A stretch of DNA of 24,076 nucleotides. It comes from a virus. Below are positions 1 through 8,909 of the stretch, piece after piece. A program made the position numbers and the translations under genes. The stretch is from positions 1-24,076 of the IMG/VR virus record IMGVR_UViG_3300045240_000184; one strand, 5' to 3'. How positions within the stretch are numbered: position 1 is the stretch's first letter; every line of letters begins with the position of its first letter. The notes under the pieces are model-generated. The model ran no database searches. It was not told the DNA's origin and saw only the letters and a list, made by a program, of their open reading frames with translations.

Positions 1-660
1 TTTTTATCGGATTAAAGTCAAATTGGAAAGCAAAGCGAACTTTAGAATATTCATCTCACATTTATGTCTTAAAAAACAAGTAAAACGCATTTTTAGTTGT
101 TTTAAAGCGATTTTTAGGCGGTAAACGTGTGTTTGTATTCCTTTTTTTAGAAAATCGCTTAAATAAAGGCTGGTGAATCCAATATTAATAGCAGTAAATT
201 ATAAATAAATAGAGTTTGATAATAAAAATTGATACTAGAAAAATTGAGCATTTTCAAACAATTTTGATGTGTCAATTCATTTTAAAAAAAAAGCTGTTCT
301 TTAAAAAATAGCTAAGCATTTAGAAAAAATTATTGTAATGAAATTTGACATGTTTTATGTGAGTCTATTTTCTTAAAACTGAAAAAATGAATTATCTATC
401 GGCGTTTTTTATCGGATTAAAGTCAAATTGGAAAGCAAAGCGAACTTTAGAATATTCATCTCACATTTATGTCTTAAAAAACAAGTAAAACGCATTTTTA
501 GTTGTTTTAAAGCGCTTTTTAGATGGTAAATATGTATTTGTATTCCCTTTTTTAGAAAATCGCTTAAATAAAGGCTGGTAAATCCATTATTAATAGCAGT
601 AAATTATAAATAATCTAAGTTTGATAACAAAAATTGATTGCTAGAAAAATGGAGCATTTT
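1..660. repeat. Two diverged copies of a ~255 bp direct repeat
   Basis: Copy 1 is at about 1-255 and copy 2 at about 406-660, offset 405 bp. Both begin TTTTTATCGGATTAAAGTC and stay alignable through GAGCATTTT with scattered substitutions and small indels. Copy 1 starts at the window edge, so it may extend further left. Inside each copy lies an inverted repeat: AAGCGATTTT at 105-114 with AAAATCGCTT at 151-160. It is perfect in copy 1 and has one mismatch in copy 2. No coding sequence is evident. Copy 2 ends about 75 bp before the lipoprotein start, so it is probably a duplicated intergenic or upstream region; a dispersed repeat is possible. Confidence 0.85.
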
Positions 661-693
661 TTAAACTTTATGTCGATGCTATTGATTTTTTTA

Positions 694-701
694 TATTTTT
701 G
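694..701 (+). promoter_or_regulatory. Candidate -7 element of the lipoprotein promoter
   Basis: TATTTTTG matches the Bacteroidota TAnnTTTG -7 consensus and lies 34 bp before the ATG at 736, which would give a short leader. The -33 region has no clean TTG at the right distance, so this rests on the -7 match and position. Confidence 0.4.
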
Positions 702-735
702 TCATTCATACTTTAAAAAAATAGAAATTAATAAA

Positions 736-1323
736 ATGAAAAAAGCATTAGTAATTATCGCACTTTCGATTTCAGTAGTTGCTTGTAATAAACCAGCAGA
801 AGTTAAGGAAGTAAAAACAGCTTACGTTGATACTTCAGTTTTAATGAAAGAGTACACTGAAGCAAAAGATTTAGAAGCTAAATACAAAGCACAAGCAGAG
901 GAAAAAGGTAGACAGCTTCAAGCGGAGATTACTCGTTTCAAACAAGATGCTGCTAATTTTCAAAGCCAAGCACAAGCTAATGGTCAAGCATGGGCACAAC
1001 AAAGAGGCGCTGAGTTACAAAAAAGAGAACAACAATTGGGATATGCTCAACAAGCATTAGCTCAACAATTGCAACAAGAAAGTGGTGCAGAAATGGATTC
1101 TTTAGTTACAGGAGTTAAAAAATTCATCAAGAATTACGGTAAAGAAAAAGGGTACGCTTATATTTACGGTACAGGAGATGCTGCATCGATTTTATATGCA
1201 GAAGACAAATTTGATATTACAAAAGAGATTGTTAAAGCTTTGAACGATAACTACAAAGCTGGTACAAAACTAGATACTAAAACTGACGCTAAAGCAAAAG
1301 ACTCAGCAGCAGTTAAAAAATAA
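736..1323 (+). CDS. OmpH/Skp-like periplasmic chaperone lipoprotein
   Basis: This 195-aa protein starts MKKALVIIALSISVVACNK, a lipoprotein signal peptide with a VVAC lipobox and lipidated Cys17. An in-frame extension back to 634 exists but lacks a reason to be translated and would bury the signal peptide, so the ATG at 736 is chosen. After the signal, AYVDTSVLMKEYTEAKDLEAKYK matches the start of the OmpH/Skp fold. A long Gln/Ala-rich coiled coil follows (about residues 50-120), the tentacle region in Skp. The C-terminal part (YIYGTGDAASILYAEDKFDITKEI) matches the family's closing strand and helix. Family proteins bind unfolded outer-membrane proteins in the periplasm; lipid-anchored versions occur in Bacteroidota. 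A strong terminator follows, so it is monocistronic and belongs to the chromosomal flank, not the tail element. Confidence 0.85.
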   Translation: MKKALVIIALSISVVACNKPAEVKEVKTAYVDTSVLMKEYTEAKDLEAKYKAQAEEKGRQLQAEITRFKQDAANFQSQAQANGQAWAQQRGAELQKREQQLGYAQQALAQQLQQESGAEMDSLVTGVKKFIKNYGKEKGYAYIYGTGDAASILYAEDKFDITKEIVKALNDNYKAGTKLDTKTDAKAKDSAAVKK

Positions 1324-1344
1324 TTCAAACAAACTATTTTTAAT

Positions 1345-1376
1345 AGCCTATATCTTTCTGGATATAGGCTTTTTTT
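1345..1376 (+). terminator. Intrinsic terminator after the OmpH-like gene
   Basis: AGCCTATATC (1345-1354), a 6-nt loop, and GATATAGGCT (1361-1370) form a perfect 10-bp stem followed by TTTTTT. Confidence 0.92.
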
Positions 1377-1485
1377 ATTATAAAATATTTAGAAGTAGGC
1401 TTTTTACTCAATATGTTCTTCTATTTTTGTAAAAAGATTTTCTGATATGAATTTCGTTTCTTTTTAGTTCTAAAATACAAGCCTA

Positions 1486-3753
1486 ATGCAAAATATTTCC
1501 GAAGCCGCAGCTTACACATTACAGTTTATTAATCAAACGCAACGTTCCGTTTTTCTTACAGGAAAAGCTGGAACTGGAAAAACTACTTTATTGCGTGAAA
1601 TTATTGAAACTACCCACAAAAATACTGTTGTTGTTGCGCCCACTGGAATTGCAGCATTAAATGCTGGAGGTGTGACAATTCACTCCATGTTTCAGTTACC
1701 ATTTGCTGGATTTATTCCAGATAATTCGTCTCCACAATTTTCTGAAACTACTAAGTTTGAAACGAAAGCAACTTTGCGCAGGCATTTCAAAATGAATAAC
1801 GTAAAGCGTGCTGTTATAAGAAATATGGAGCTTTTAGTTATAGATGAAGTAAGTATGCTGCGTGCCGATTTACTTGATGCAATGGACTTTATGATGCAAA
1901 CTGTTCGTAAAAATAGTTATCCATTTGGCGGTGTTCAGGTTTTATTTATTGGCGATTTATTACAATTGCCTCCAGTAATTCGTGATGAAGAATGGAGAAC
2001 TTTGAGAACGTATTACCGAGGAAAATTCTTTTTTCATTCGCATGTAATTCAACAAAATCCGCCCCTGTACATAGAGTTGTCTAAAATCTTCCGTCAGACA
2101 GATGATTCGTTTATTTCGGTATTGAATAATCTAAGAAACAACCAGATTACACCACAAGATATTCAGAGTTTGAATCAGTATGTTCAGCCTGATTTTGACT
2201 TAAAAAATAACCCAGGTTATATAACGCTTACTACGCATAATGCCAAAGCTGACACAATTAATAATCAGGCAATCAATGATTTAAAAGGAAAAATGAATAA
2301 TTATTTTCCTGATATTGTAGGTGATTTCCCTGAGAAAATATATCCACTTGATCCAAATCTTCAACTTAAGGTAGGAGCTCAGGTAATGTTTGTCAAAAAT
2401 GATTTGTCTTTTGATAAAAATTATTTCAATGGTAAAATGGGTGTAATTAAATCACTTTCGAGCCAGGAAATCATGGTTTATTTTCCAGAAGAAGATAAAA
2501 CCATTGAAGTTGAAAAATACGAATGGCAAAATATTCGTTACAAAGTTGATGAAATGACTCAGGAAATAGAGGAGGAGGTCCTGGGAACTTTTGTACAATA
2601 TCCGATTAAGCTCGCTTGGGCAATTACGGTTCATAAAAGCCAAGGTTTGACTTTTGATAAAGCTGCGCTTGATGTATCACAAGTTTTTCTTCCAGGGCAG
2701 GCGTATGTTGCGTTATCGCGTTTACGTTCTTTAAATGGGCTTATTTTGCTTTCTCCGCTGCGTATGAATGGTATTTCTAACGATCAGGATGTAATGGATT
2801 ATGCTTTGAATAAAGCTTCGGAAGAATTATTGAAGAACTCACTGCACTTTGAAACAAAGAATTTTATTCATAAGTATTTGGCTAACAGTTTTGATTGGGC
2901 TGATCTTGCTCAAGAATGGCGCAATCATCAATACAGCTACAATGATAAATCTGAAAATTCTCAAAAAGCCAAACATGCCACTTGGGCTAAGAAGCAAACT
3001 CTAATAATAGAATCACTTGTTGATCCAGCAAAAAAATTCATCGTTCAGTTAAATAGGATTTTTAATAATGAAACGGTTGATTTAATGCATGTTTCTGAAC
3101 GGATAGAGGCAGCCTACGGTTATTTCATGAAACCTATGGACGAATTGGTTGATGAGCTTTTGTATAAAATGGAAGAAATTCAGCGTGCAAAAAAAATGAA
3201 AGCTTTTTATGATGAATTAAATTTGTTGGAAGAATTGCAGACCAAAGCTATTTTACGGCTATTTAAAGCCCGTTTATTGATCGAAACTGTTGTTGCTGGT
3301 GAAACCATATCCAAAGAGAAATTAACTTCACCAGAGATTAAAAATTACAGGTCAAAGAAAATAACGATAATTCAGGATAATTATAAAAGTAAAAATAGTG
3401 ACTTAATTGATGATGATGAGCCAATTAGGCGTTATTCTGCTAAGACAACGAAAGAGAAAACAGTTAAAAAATCTACTATAGAAGAGACCTATGAATTGTG
3501 GCTTGAGAAAAATTCTATTCAAGACATTGCAACTATTCGTAAACTGACTACTCAAACAATTGAATCTCATTTTGTAAAATTGATTCAAGAGAAAAAGATT
3601 AAGGTTGAAGATGTTTTATCTCCAGATAAAATTACTGCATTAACTGAAGCTTTTCAGTTCTACCAAGAAGAATCGCTTACTGGTTTGAAAGAACAACATG
3701 GTGAAAAATTTACTTGGGATGAATTGCGAATGTTTAAAGCAAGTTTGAATTAA
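1486..3753 (+). CDS. PIF1-like AAA+ helicase with C-terminal HTH domain
   Basis: This 755-aa protein is a superfamily 1 DNA helicase of the PIF1/RecD2 type. Visible motifs are Walker A GKAGTGKT (residues 26-33), APTGIAALNAGG (51-62), Walker B VIDE (118-121), GDLLQLPPV (156-164), and the C-terminal helicase motif TVHKSQGLTF (about 380-390) followed by YVALSRLRSLNG. The last ~100 residues (ETYELWLEKNSIQDIATIRKLT onwards) resemble a helix-turn-helix domain of the kind attached to some RecQ and PIF1 helicases in Bacteroidota. The likely role is ATP-driven DNA unwinding in repair or replication. It reads towards the tail operon and ends about 180 bp from the last tail gene, so it probably marks the left border of the element. 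Confidence 0.9.
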   Translation: MQNISEAAAYTLQFINQTQRSVFLTGKAGTGKTTLLREIIETTHKNTVVVAPTGIAALNAGGVTIHSMFQLPFAGFIPDNSSPQFSETTKFETKATLRRHFKMNNVKRAVIRNMELLVIDEVSMLRADLLDAMDFMMQTVRKNSYPFGGVQVLFIGDLLQLPPVIRDEEWRTLRTYYRGKFFFHSHVIQQNPPLYIELSKIFRQTDDSFISVLNNLRNNQITPQDIQSLNQYVQPDFDLKNNPGYITLTTHNAKADTINNQAINDLKGKMNNYFPDIVGDFPEKIYPLDPNLQLKVGAQVMFVKNDLSFDKNYFNGKMGVIKSLSSQEIMVYFPEEDKTIEVEKYEWQNIRYKVDEMTQEIEEEVLGTFVQYPIKLAWAITVHKSQGLTFDKAALDVSQVFLPGQAYVALSRLRSLNGLILLSPLRMNGISNDQDVMDYALNKASEELLKNSLHFETKNFIHKYLANSFDWADLAQEWRNHQYSYNDKSENSQKAKHATWAKKQTLIIESLVDPAKKFIVQLNRIFNNETVDLMHVSERIEAAYGYFMKPMDELVDELLYKMEEIQRAKKMKAFYDELNLLEELQTKAILRLFKARLLIETVVAGETISKEKLTSPEIKNYRSKKITIIQDNYKSKNSDLIDDDEPIRRYSAKTTKEKTVKKSTIEETYELWLEKNSIQDIATIRKLTTQTIESHFVKLIQEKKIKVEDVLSPDKITALTEAFQFYQEESLTGLKEQHGEKFTWDELRMFKASLN

Positions 3754-3812
3754 GATATTTGTAGTTAGATTTTTTTATTCGTTTTTTGATTGATGGCAAT
3801 TAAATTTAACCA

Positions 3813-3863
3813 TAAAAAAACCACAACAAAAAAACGTATTGGTCTTCAATGCTGTGGTTTTAT
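3813..3863 (-). terminator. Terminator at the end of the tail-fibre operon
   Basis: AAAACCACA (3817-3825) pairs with TGTGGTTTT (3853-3861). Read on the minus strand, the stem runs straight into a T-tract (TTTTTTTA), as expected for an operon ending at 3932. The 27-nt loop is long. The helicase may also use the hairpin from the other side. Confidence 0.7.
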
Positions 3864-3931
3864 GCTCAATAATATTATTTATTGTGCGAAGTTTTAATTT
3901 GTTGTAGAATTTTTTTTACTTGAATTACGCA

Positions 3932-4789
3932 TTATGGATATATATTTATTTCTACTGAAACATTATCTAATGTTCCGTCTGCGGCATTGATTATTTTTAA
4001 AAAGAAATCATTTTCCCGAATTAATTTTGCATTACCTGCAGTACCTCCTATAGCGGATAAAAATGTTTTGTCTTTCAAAAAAATGCCTTTATCGTTATAA
4101 ATTCGGTATTCAAAATCTCCTACTCTGCTATAAATCAAGTCTGCTCCTAGTGTGTTTTCCAAAACATCAGCTACTGGCGCATTAGTCTCTGTTTGAGTTG
4201 CTAATGCTCTGTATCTTTTTGTGTCAGTAATAAGTTCTTTAACTTGCCCCAATGTAACAGCTTCATCATTATTTTTTGCTCTGTCACAACTAATTCTGGA
4301 GCCTGTTTCAATTCCAGACGTGTCTGCGGTTTGTGGCCTCAATGTTATGCTTGTCATATCTGAGATAAACGTCATATAACCCTCACTCATTTGAATCGAG
4401 CCTAATATCTTGCTGTCTTTATAGAGTTGAATTCCAGCATTATTCCTGTAGGGATTAAGATAAAAACCTAAACTATTGACATTTCTGTTTAAATTTGTCT
4501 CGTTTGTTATTTGCAAGGCATAATCTGTTCTATTGCCATTTTCCATAACCTCATTTAAAGGTACTTTCTTGTTTTTTTCTGCACCCGCTTCGATTATTTC
4601 TAGTTTATGTTTATAACTATCAGTAAAGGAATTTGTATTACTATTGCTTTCATACTTTTGTTTAATTTCTTTAGCTGTAAACGGCGCAGGAATAGTAATG
4701 TCAGTAGATAGCTGGAAAACTTCACTATCCGTTGCGGGCTTCTGGTCATTGCCATACGGTCTGTTTGTTATTCTAAAAATCTTTTCCAT
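3932..4789 (-). CDS. Putative tail-fibre or distal tail protein
   Basis: This 285-aa protein is the last gene of the operon and starts 4 bp after the previous gene ends. No signal peptide or membrane segment is seen. Residues about 100-185 (SLGFYLNPYRNNAGIQLYKDSKILGSIQMSEG, then GSRISCDRAKNNDEAVTLGQVKELI) have the look of phage fibre proteins, with short beta-rich repeats and the 'NNDEAVTLGQV' phrase common near fibre ends. The C-terminal ~90 residues could form a separate binding domain. Function is inferred from position next to fibre genes and from composition; I do not recognise a named family. Confidence 0.55.
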   Translation of the reverse strand: MEKIFRITNRPYGNDQKPATDSEVFQLSTDITIPAPFTAKEIKQKYESNSNTNSFTDSYKHKLEIIEAGAEKNKKVPLNEVMENGNRTDYALQITNETNLNRNVNSLGFYLNPYRNNAGIQLYKDSKILGSIQMSEGYMTFISDMTSITLRPQTADTSGIETGSRISCDRAKNNDEAVTLGQVKELITDTKRYRALATQTETNAPVADVLENTLGADLIYSRVGDFEYRIYNDKGIFLKDKTFLSAIGGTAGNAKLIRENDFFLKIINAADGTLDNVSVEINIYP

Positions 4790-4793
4790 ACGT

Positions 4794-5354
4794 CTATTTA
4801 TAAATATTTAGGTTCGTCACTAATTTTGGATAAAAACATAATTCTTTTGGTGATAGTATCTCTTTTTTGTACAGCATCCTGTTTTGATCGGATACCTTAT
4901 TAAGATAAAATAAATCTATGTTTGATTGAAAGGTGAGTTTATCAGTTATAAAATCATAATCGAGCCTAATTATAGCATTTGTATTGTTAAAAACAACCTC
5001 GCTTTCAGTCGTAACTAGAGATAAATCTGTAGTTGTCCAAATAGCTGGAGTTGAACCAGTAGCCTTAAAAGTACAGTAATAATCATTTACACCACCAACA
5101 TTAGAAAAATCATCTTCTTGTGTATAATTATTTATTCGATACCAATTTCCTGGAATTAGTGAAGTGCCCGGAGTCAAATTTTCATGATTTAAAGAATGAT
5201 ATATTATTATTTTCATCTCGATTATATCAATAAGTAAATCAGTTATCTCCTGAACTGTATCTGCTACTGCATTCGGTGTTATACTATTTAATACACCTGT
5301 TTTGTCTATTATATTTTTCTGTAAAATCGCTTCAATTTTTTCTTTATTCATCAT
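4794..5354 (-). CDS. Putative tail-fibre-associated protein
   Basis: This 186-aa protein lies 7 bp after the 209-aa fibre protein and 4 bp before the 285-aa protein, so the three form one cluster. The N-terminus (KEKIEAILQKNIIDKTGVLNSITPNAVADTVQEITDLL) resembles the anchor segment of Bacteroidota phage fibre proteins, which often contain 'ITP..V.D.v.EI'. The rest is beta-rich and unrecognised. It could be a second fibre segment or a fibre chaperone. Confidence 0.5.
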   Translation of the reverse strand: MMNKEKIEAILQKNIIDKTGVLNSITPNAVADTVQEITDLLIDIIEMKIIIYHSLNHENLTPGTSLIPGNWYRINNYTQEDDFSNVGGVNDYYCTFKATGSTPAIWTTTDLSLVTTESEVVFNNTNAIIRLDYDFITDKLTFQSNIDLFYLNKVSDQNRMLYKKEILSPKELCFYPKLVTNLNIYK

Positions 5355-5361
5355 GTTATTT

Positions 5362-5991
5362 TTAGTTAAATTCTTTTGTAAATTCTTTTGTGAAAGTGTT
5401 TATTCCTATAATTTTGAGATATACATCAGCACCAATATTTAGCTGTAAATCTATTTTGGCATCCAGCCATTTTTTTACTCCTGCAACATCTAAAGATTTT
5501 AATTCAGTAGCTTCGATCTCAATTATTTGAATTTTAGATTCAAATTCGGCATTCTCTAAGTTTTCTAACTTATCTTTTAAAATGGTCGTGAAGTTTTCCT
5601 GAGATAAATCCATACCGTCGATTTTATCAACTTTTTTGTCAAACAAATCGGCATGTGCTTTTTTACCACTTAAATGATCATCAAGTTGTGCTTTTTCAGC
5701 CTTTTCATTTAGCGTATTTTCTAAACCTTCAATATCATTTATACTATGAGTATGTATGGTGTTTGCTTTTTTGTCAAACAAATCGGCATGAGCTTTTTTA
5801 TCACTTAAATGATCATCAAGTTGTGCTTTTTCAGCTTTAGTATTTAAGGTGTTTTCAAGACCAGAAATACTGCTTTGCGGTATCTGTTCGTCTTTATGCC
5901 AAAACGAAGCCCAGGTAGCCCAAAATTGCTTTTGAGTGGGTTTTAAACCAGTTTTGAACCAGCTTAAAATTGTATTTATGTTTGTTGCCAT
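5362..5991 (-). CDS. Short tail-fibre protein sharing its N-terminus with the 636-aa fibre
   Basis: This 209-aa protein begins MATNINTILSWFKTGLKPTQ, almost the same as the 636-aa fibre at 6313-8223 over roughly the first 95 residues. That shared part is probably the domain docking the fibre on the baseplate. Inside it a ~50-residue unit is repeated twice (ENTLNTKAEKAQLDDHLSDK and ENTLNEKAEKAQLDDHLSGK, each followed by KAHADLFDKK). The C-terminal half differs from the long fibre. Near the end a 12-bp tandem repeat gives FTKEFTKEF. A complete short fibre, or an anchor whose receptor-binding part is supplied by the next two genes, are both possible. Confidence 0.7.
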   Translation of the reverse strand: MATNINTILSWFKTGLKPTQKQFWATWASFWHKDEQIPQSSISGLENTLNTKAEKAQLDDHLSDKKAHADLFDKKANTIHTHSINDIEGLENTLNEKAEKAQLDDHLSGKKAHADLFDKKVDKIDGMDLSQENFTTILKDKLENLENAEFESKIQIIEIEATELKSLDVAGVKKWLDAKIDLQLNIGADVYLKIIGINTFTKEFTKEFN

Positions 5992-6312
5992 ATTATTTTA
6001 TACTATTTAAGTTATTTATTTTCTTGCTTTATTCTGTGTTTTATAAATGATTGCAATTATTTTTGGCAAAATCTAGCGAGCTCTAAGTGAGTAAAACATT
6101 AGAGAATACAATTTAGACTAAGTTATTTTGTGCAAAAATCCCTATGAAAACTTATAAGGTGTATTGCTCGAAGTTTTATCACGTTTGGTGACTTTGTCTT
6201 TGTAATAATGAATCTGTTCAATTATAAGAAAAGTAATTCTGCCAAATAAGTTGGAACATCTGCTGTACTTATGATACGATTTAAAAATTTGTCCGTTTAA
6301 TTATTTTTAAAA
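5992..6312. other. 321-bp gap between the two fibre units
   Basis: AT-rich and without a credible gene. One weak hairpin, AAAACTT (6147-6153) with AAGTTTT (6171-6177), is present; it is too weak to call a terminator. No late-type promoter box is seen. The gap may separate two alternative fibre cassettes. Confidence 0.6.
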
Positions 6313-8223
6313 TTAAAGGACTTTCGTAACGGTATACTGAACCCATCCAGTAGACGTTTTTTCATAAATAAATCCTCCTCCTATAATTGACGATGCATTA
6401 ACTTTAAAACCTAATACAGCATTTGGATATGCTGTATTTAAATCTGCAGTTGTTAAGTCAATTGGAGTGAAATTTTCTACAGTTTTTGGAATTTCATCTC
6501 TAGTTGCTAAAACATCGCTTAATAAGGCTATTGTACCTGATTTAGCTTGAAAATTTTGTGTAAAGTTTCCATAATTACCATCAATGTCAAATTTTAGATA
6601 TGTTGAACTAACAGTACCAGTATCACGATCATTGATGCCATAATGTATATTGTCAGGTCTAATTACTACTATTTCTTCTCTTGCCCCTAAATTAGTTCTT
6701 ATATTTATATCTTCATATCCTAAACTTGCACTTTGTTTTACACCTTGTTGCGAAGTAGAAGTCAAAACAATTCTCCTGTCAGAGAGGTTTCCATTTTGTA
6801 GTGTTTCGTCTAAAGTCTGAGAACCTCCAGTAATATCACTTAGTAATGCAACAATTCCATCCTTTGCCTGAAATGTTTGAGTAAAATCTTCACTTGTAGG
6901 ATGGTCAAATACAAGTGTTGTGTTACCTGAACCATATTGATTAAAATGTCTTAATCCTTCAGGTAATAAGTTTGTTTGTCCTATAGGACTATGAACTAAT
7001 ATATGTTGGTCTCTTATATTAGAGTAAAATGAAGAATTATAAGTGCTTGCCACATCTATTCCTTTTCCACCTATAGTTATTTTTGCAACACTATTGATTA
7101 CTATGTCTTTATCAGACTCATTTCCATTAGCTAAAGTTTCATTTAATGTTTGAGAACCTCCAGTAATATCACTTAATAGTGCGACAACTCCACTTTTATC
7201 TTGAAGAGTTTGAGTAAACGTACCTGTGCTCACATCAGGCCCTTTTAATGATACAGTATTATAATCTTTATAAAATTTCAATTCATCAGAATCTAAATCT
7301 GTTCTATTTGGACCATTTATATCATCAACTCTTACGTTACCCATTGATAATGATGTAATTATATAGTCACCACCATTTGGATAATTTACATTAATTCCCA
7401 AACCATTAACTGTTGTTTGGAAATCAGTACCATTTTTCATTTTAATTTCACCAAAAGCTTCACTACCATTATCTAATGTTTGTTGTAAATCCTGAGATGA
7501 AGAATTGAGATCGTCTAATGTGGCTAATGTCTTTGTCTCTCCATTCTGCATTTCTGGCATTAAAACCATACTTATCCCTGTTGATGAAGGATTTGTTTTT
7601 AACAGCGAATTTATTACTTCTGTGAACCAGAATTTTAAACCATCCTTTACCATTGAAATGCCTTTTTGGCTTGTAGGCTCTTTCAAATCTACACTTACTT
7701 CTGCTTTTAAACCATTAGTGAAATTCCAACTTCCTGAAATTGTCTGTGTTTTTGATTTAATCCATTGCCACCAACTTAACAGTTTAGATCGGCTTATTAC
7801 TTTATTGTCTTCAGATACATTTGTATCAATTTGTGTTTCGGCATCTGTTGCTAACGTTGCAGTTAGTTTAGCGACCAATTGGTCTTCTAGGCCTTTAATA
7901 TCAGCAATTTCATGTTCATGTGAGAGCAAGGCTTTGTCATTTAGAACATTTTCCAAACCTTCAATATCATCTATAATGTGATTATGTATGCTATTTGCTT
8001 TTTTATCAAACAAATCAGCATGTGCATTTTTATCACTTAAATGCGCATCAAGTTGTGCTTTTTCAGCTTTAGTATTTAACGTGTTTTCAAGACCAGAAAT
8101 ACTGTTTTGTGGTATCTGTTCGTCTTTATGCCAAAACGAAGTCCAGGTAGCCCAAAATTGTGCTTGAGTGGGTTTAAAACCCGTTTTGAACCAGTTTAAA
8201 ATTGTATTTATGTTTGTTGCCAT
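6313..8223 (-). CDS. Long tail-fibre protein with modular repeats
   Basis: This 636-aa protein carries the MATNINTILNWFKTGFKPTQ anchor (residues about 1-95), then 'HEHEIADIKGLEDQLVAKL' and several fibre modules. A unit of the form FTQxxQxKxGxxALLSDITGGSQTLxETLxNGN appears twice, with a third diverged copy (NFTQNFQAKSGTIALLSDV) and a related SSSQDLQQTLDNG earlier. Such repeats give a trimeric shaft with bead-like segments. The last ~50 residues (TAYPNAVLGFKVNASSIIGGGFIYEKTSTGWVQY) are a small terminal domain found on other Bacteroidota fibres. The likely role is receptor recognition. It follows the holin gene after 172 bp and may have its own promoter. Confidence 0.8.
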   Translation of the reverse strand: MATNINTILNWFKTGFKPTQAQFWATWTSFWHKDEQIPQNSISGLENTLNTKAEKAQLDAHLSDKNAHADLFDKKANSIHNHIIDDIEGLENVLNDKALLSHEHEIADIKGLEDQLVAKLTATLATDAETQIDTNVSEDNKVISRSKLLSWWQWIKSKTQTISGSWNFTNGLKAEVSVDLKEPTSQKGISMVKDGLKFWFTEVINSLLKTNPSSTGISMVLMPEMQNGETKTLATLDDLNSSSQDLQQTLDNGSEAFGEIKMKNGTDFQTTVNGLGINVNYPNGGDYIITSLSMGNVRVDDINGPNRTDLDSDELKFYKDYNTVSLKGPDVSTGTFTQTLQDKSGVVALLSDITGGSQTLNETLANGNESDKDIVINSVAKITIGGKGIDVASTYNSSFYSNIRDQHILVHSPIGQTNLLPEGLRHFNQYGSGNTTLVFDHPTSEDFTQTFQAKDGIVALLSDITGGSQTLDETLQNGNLSDRRIVLTSTSQQGVKQSASLGYEDINIRTNLGAREEIVVIRPDNIHYGINDRDTGTVSSTYLKFDIDGNYGNFTQNFQAKSGTIALLSDVLATRDEIPKTVENFTPIDLTTADLNTAYPNAVLGFKVNASSIIGGGFIYEKTSTGWVQYTVTKVL

Positions 8224-8275
8224 TTTTTGTATATTTTATTAAGTAATTTATTTGATATGAGGAATGACTGAAAAG

Positions 8276-8292
8276 AGCCCAATTTTAGGGCT
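8276..8292 (-). terminator. Possible weak terminator after the holin gene
   Basis: AGCCC and GGGCT arms flank a 7-nt loop. On the minus strand the stem is followed by CTTTTC only, and it lies within the leader of the 636-aa fibre gene, so it could be attenuation or chance. Confidence 0.25.
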
Positions 8293-8299
8293 GGAAGTT

Positions 8300-8331
8300 T
8301 CAATATAATCGAGAATAATATTGCTTGTCAA
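8300..8331 (-). promoter_or_regulatory. Candidate promoter for the 636-aa fibre gene
   Basis: On the minus strand TTG (8331-8329), 21 bp, then TATATTGA (8307-8300) resembles the Bacteroidota -33/-7 pair, with one mismatch in the -7. No late box stands upstream of it. Confidence 0.3.
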
Positions 8332-8395
8332 TTGTGAAACTTCTCTATTTTGAGGTTTAATCTGGGTTATTTATTGTAGCTAGTATTGATGAAGT

Positions 8396-8863
8396 TTATT
8401 TTTCTATGTGATATTTTGGATCAATAGTGAACATTATTTTTTTTAATAGTTGTATTAAACGATTTCGTATTGATTTCAGAATCAAGGTCATTGCGTCGAA
8501 ATTTTCTACTTCTTTTTTTGTCTTTATAGCAATAATATTGCTGATTATCGAAATTCCATCACTAACAATAAGCAAGTCCATTACTATAGTAACAAACCAT
8601 TTAAAATTGTAATTAAGTCCTTTACTCATTAATGCCAAAGCTGTTGGTATCAACAATACGGCTAATTTGGAAACAAATCCCAATGCTAATTTTTTAAAGC
8701 TAAATGGGTTATTTAATACTATAGTTTTGATAACACCTAAAAAAGTATCTATCACCATAAGGTAAAACAACACTTTAACAATTTCTATATCCATTTCTAA
8801 GTAAATAAAAATTCCATAAAGCAATAATTTTATTTCGTTTGAATATTCTGAAATTTTATGCAT
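8396..8863 (-). CDS. Phage holin (Cph1/holin_4-like)
   Basis: From the ATG at 8863 the protein is 155 aa. A longer reading from a TTG at 8932 is open, but that stretch contains a 10-bp stem-loop and codes for a basic, unremarkable extension, so the ATG is preferred. Three or more hydrophobic segments are visible: LLLYGIFIYLEMDIEIVKVLFYLMVI, LALGFVSKLAVLLIPTALALM and WFVTIVMDLLIVSDGISIISNIIAI. The DTFLGVIKTI phrase after the first is typical of the family. Holins form inner-membrane lesions that let endolysin reach the wall. It sits among fibre genes, far from the M15 peptidase, and its presence means that particles are released by lysis. Confidence 0.8.
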   Translation of the reverse strand: MHKISEYSNEIKLLLYGIFIYLEMDIEIVKVLFYLMVIDTFLGVIKTIVLNNPFSFKKLALGFVSKLAVLLIPTALALMSKGLNYNFKWFVTIVMDLLIVSDGISIISNIIAIKTKKEVENFDAMTLILKSIRNRLIQLLKKIMFTIDPKYHIEK

Positions 8864-8909
8864 CGTCAGTTTTTTTCTGTTTATAGGTTTGTTTGAGGAG
8901 GTAAGTAAT

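Noticed and set aside
634-735. 34-codon N-terminal extension of the OmpH-like protein
   Set aside because: It would place a hydrophobic, unrelated leader before a good lipoprotein signal peptide and overlaps the likely promoter.
7505-7981. 158-codon open frame on the + strand inside the long fibre gene
   Set aside because: It is antisense to a well-supported repetitive fibre gene, has no promoter or family resemblance, and its residues mirror the fibre's codon pattern.
5362-8223. Diversity-generating retroelement acting on the fibres
   Set aside because: No reverse transcriptase and no template/variable repeat pair with A-specific changes; the similarity is a shared N-terminal anchor.
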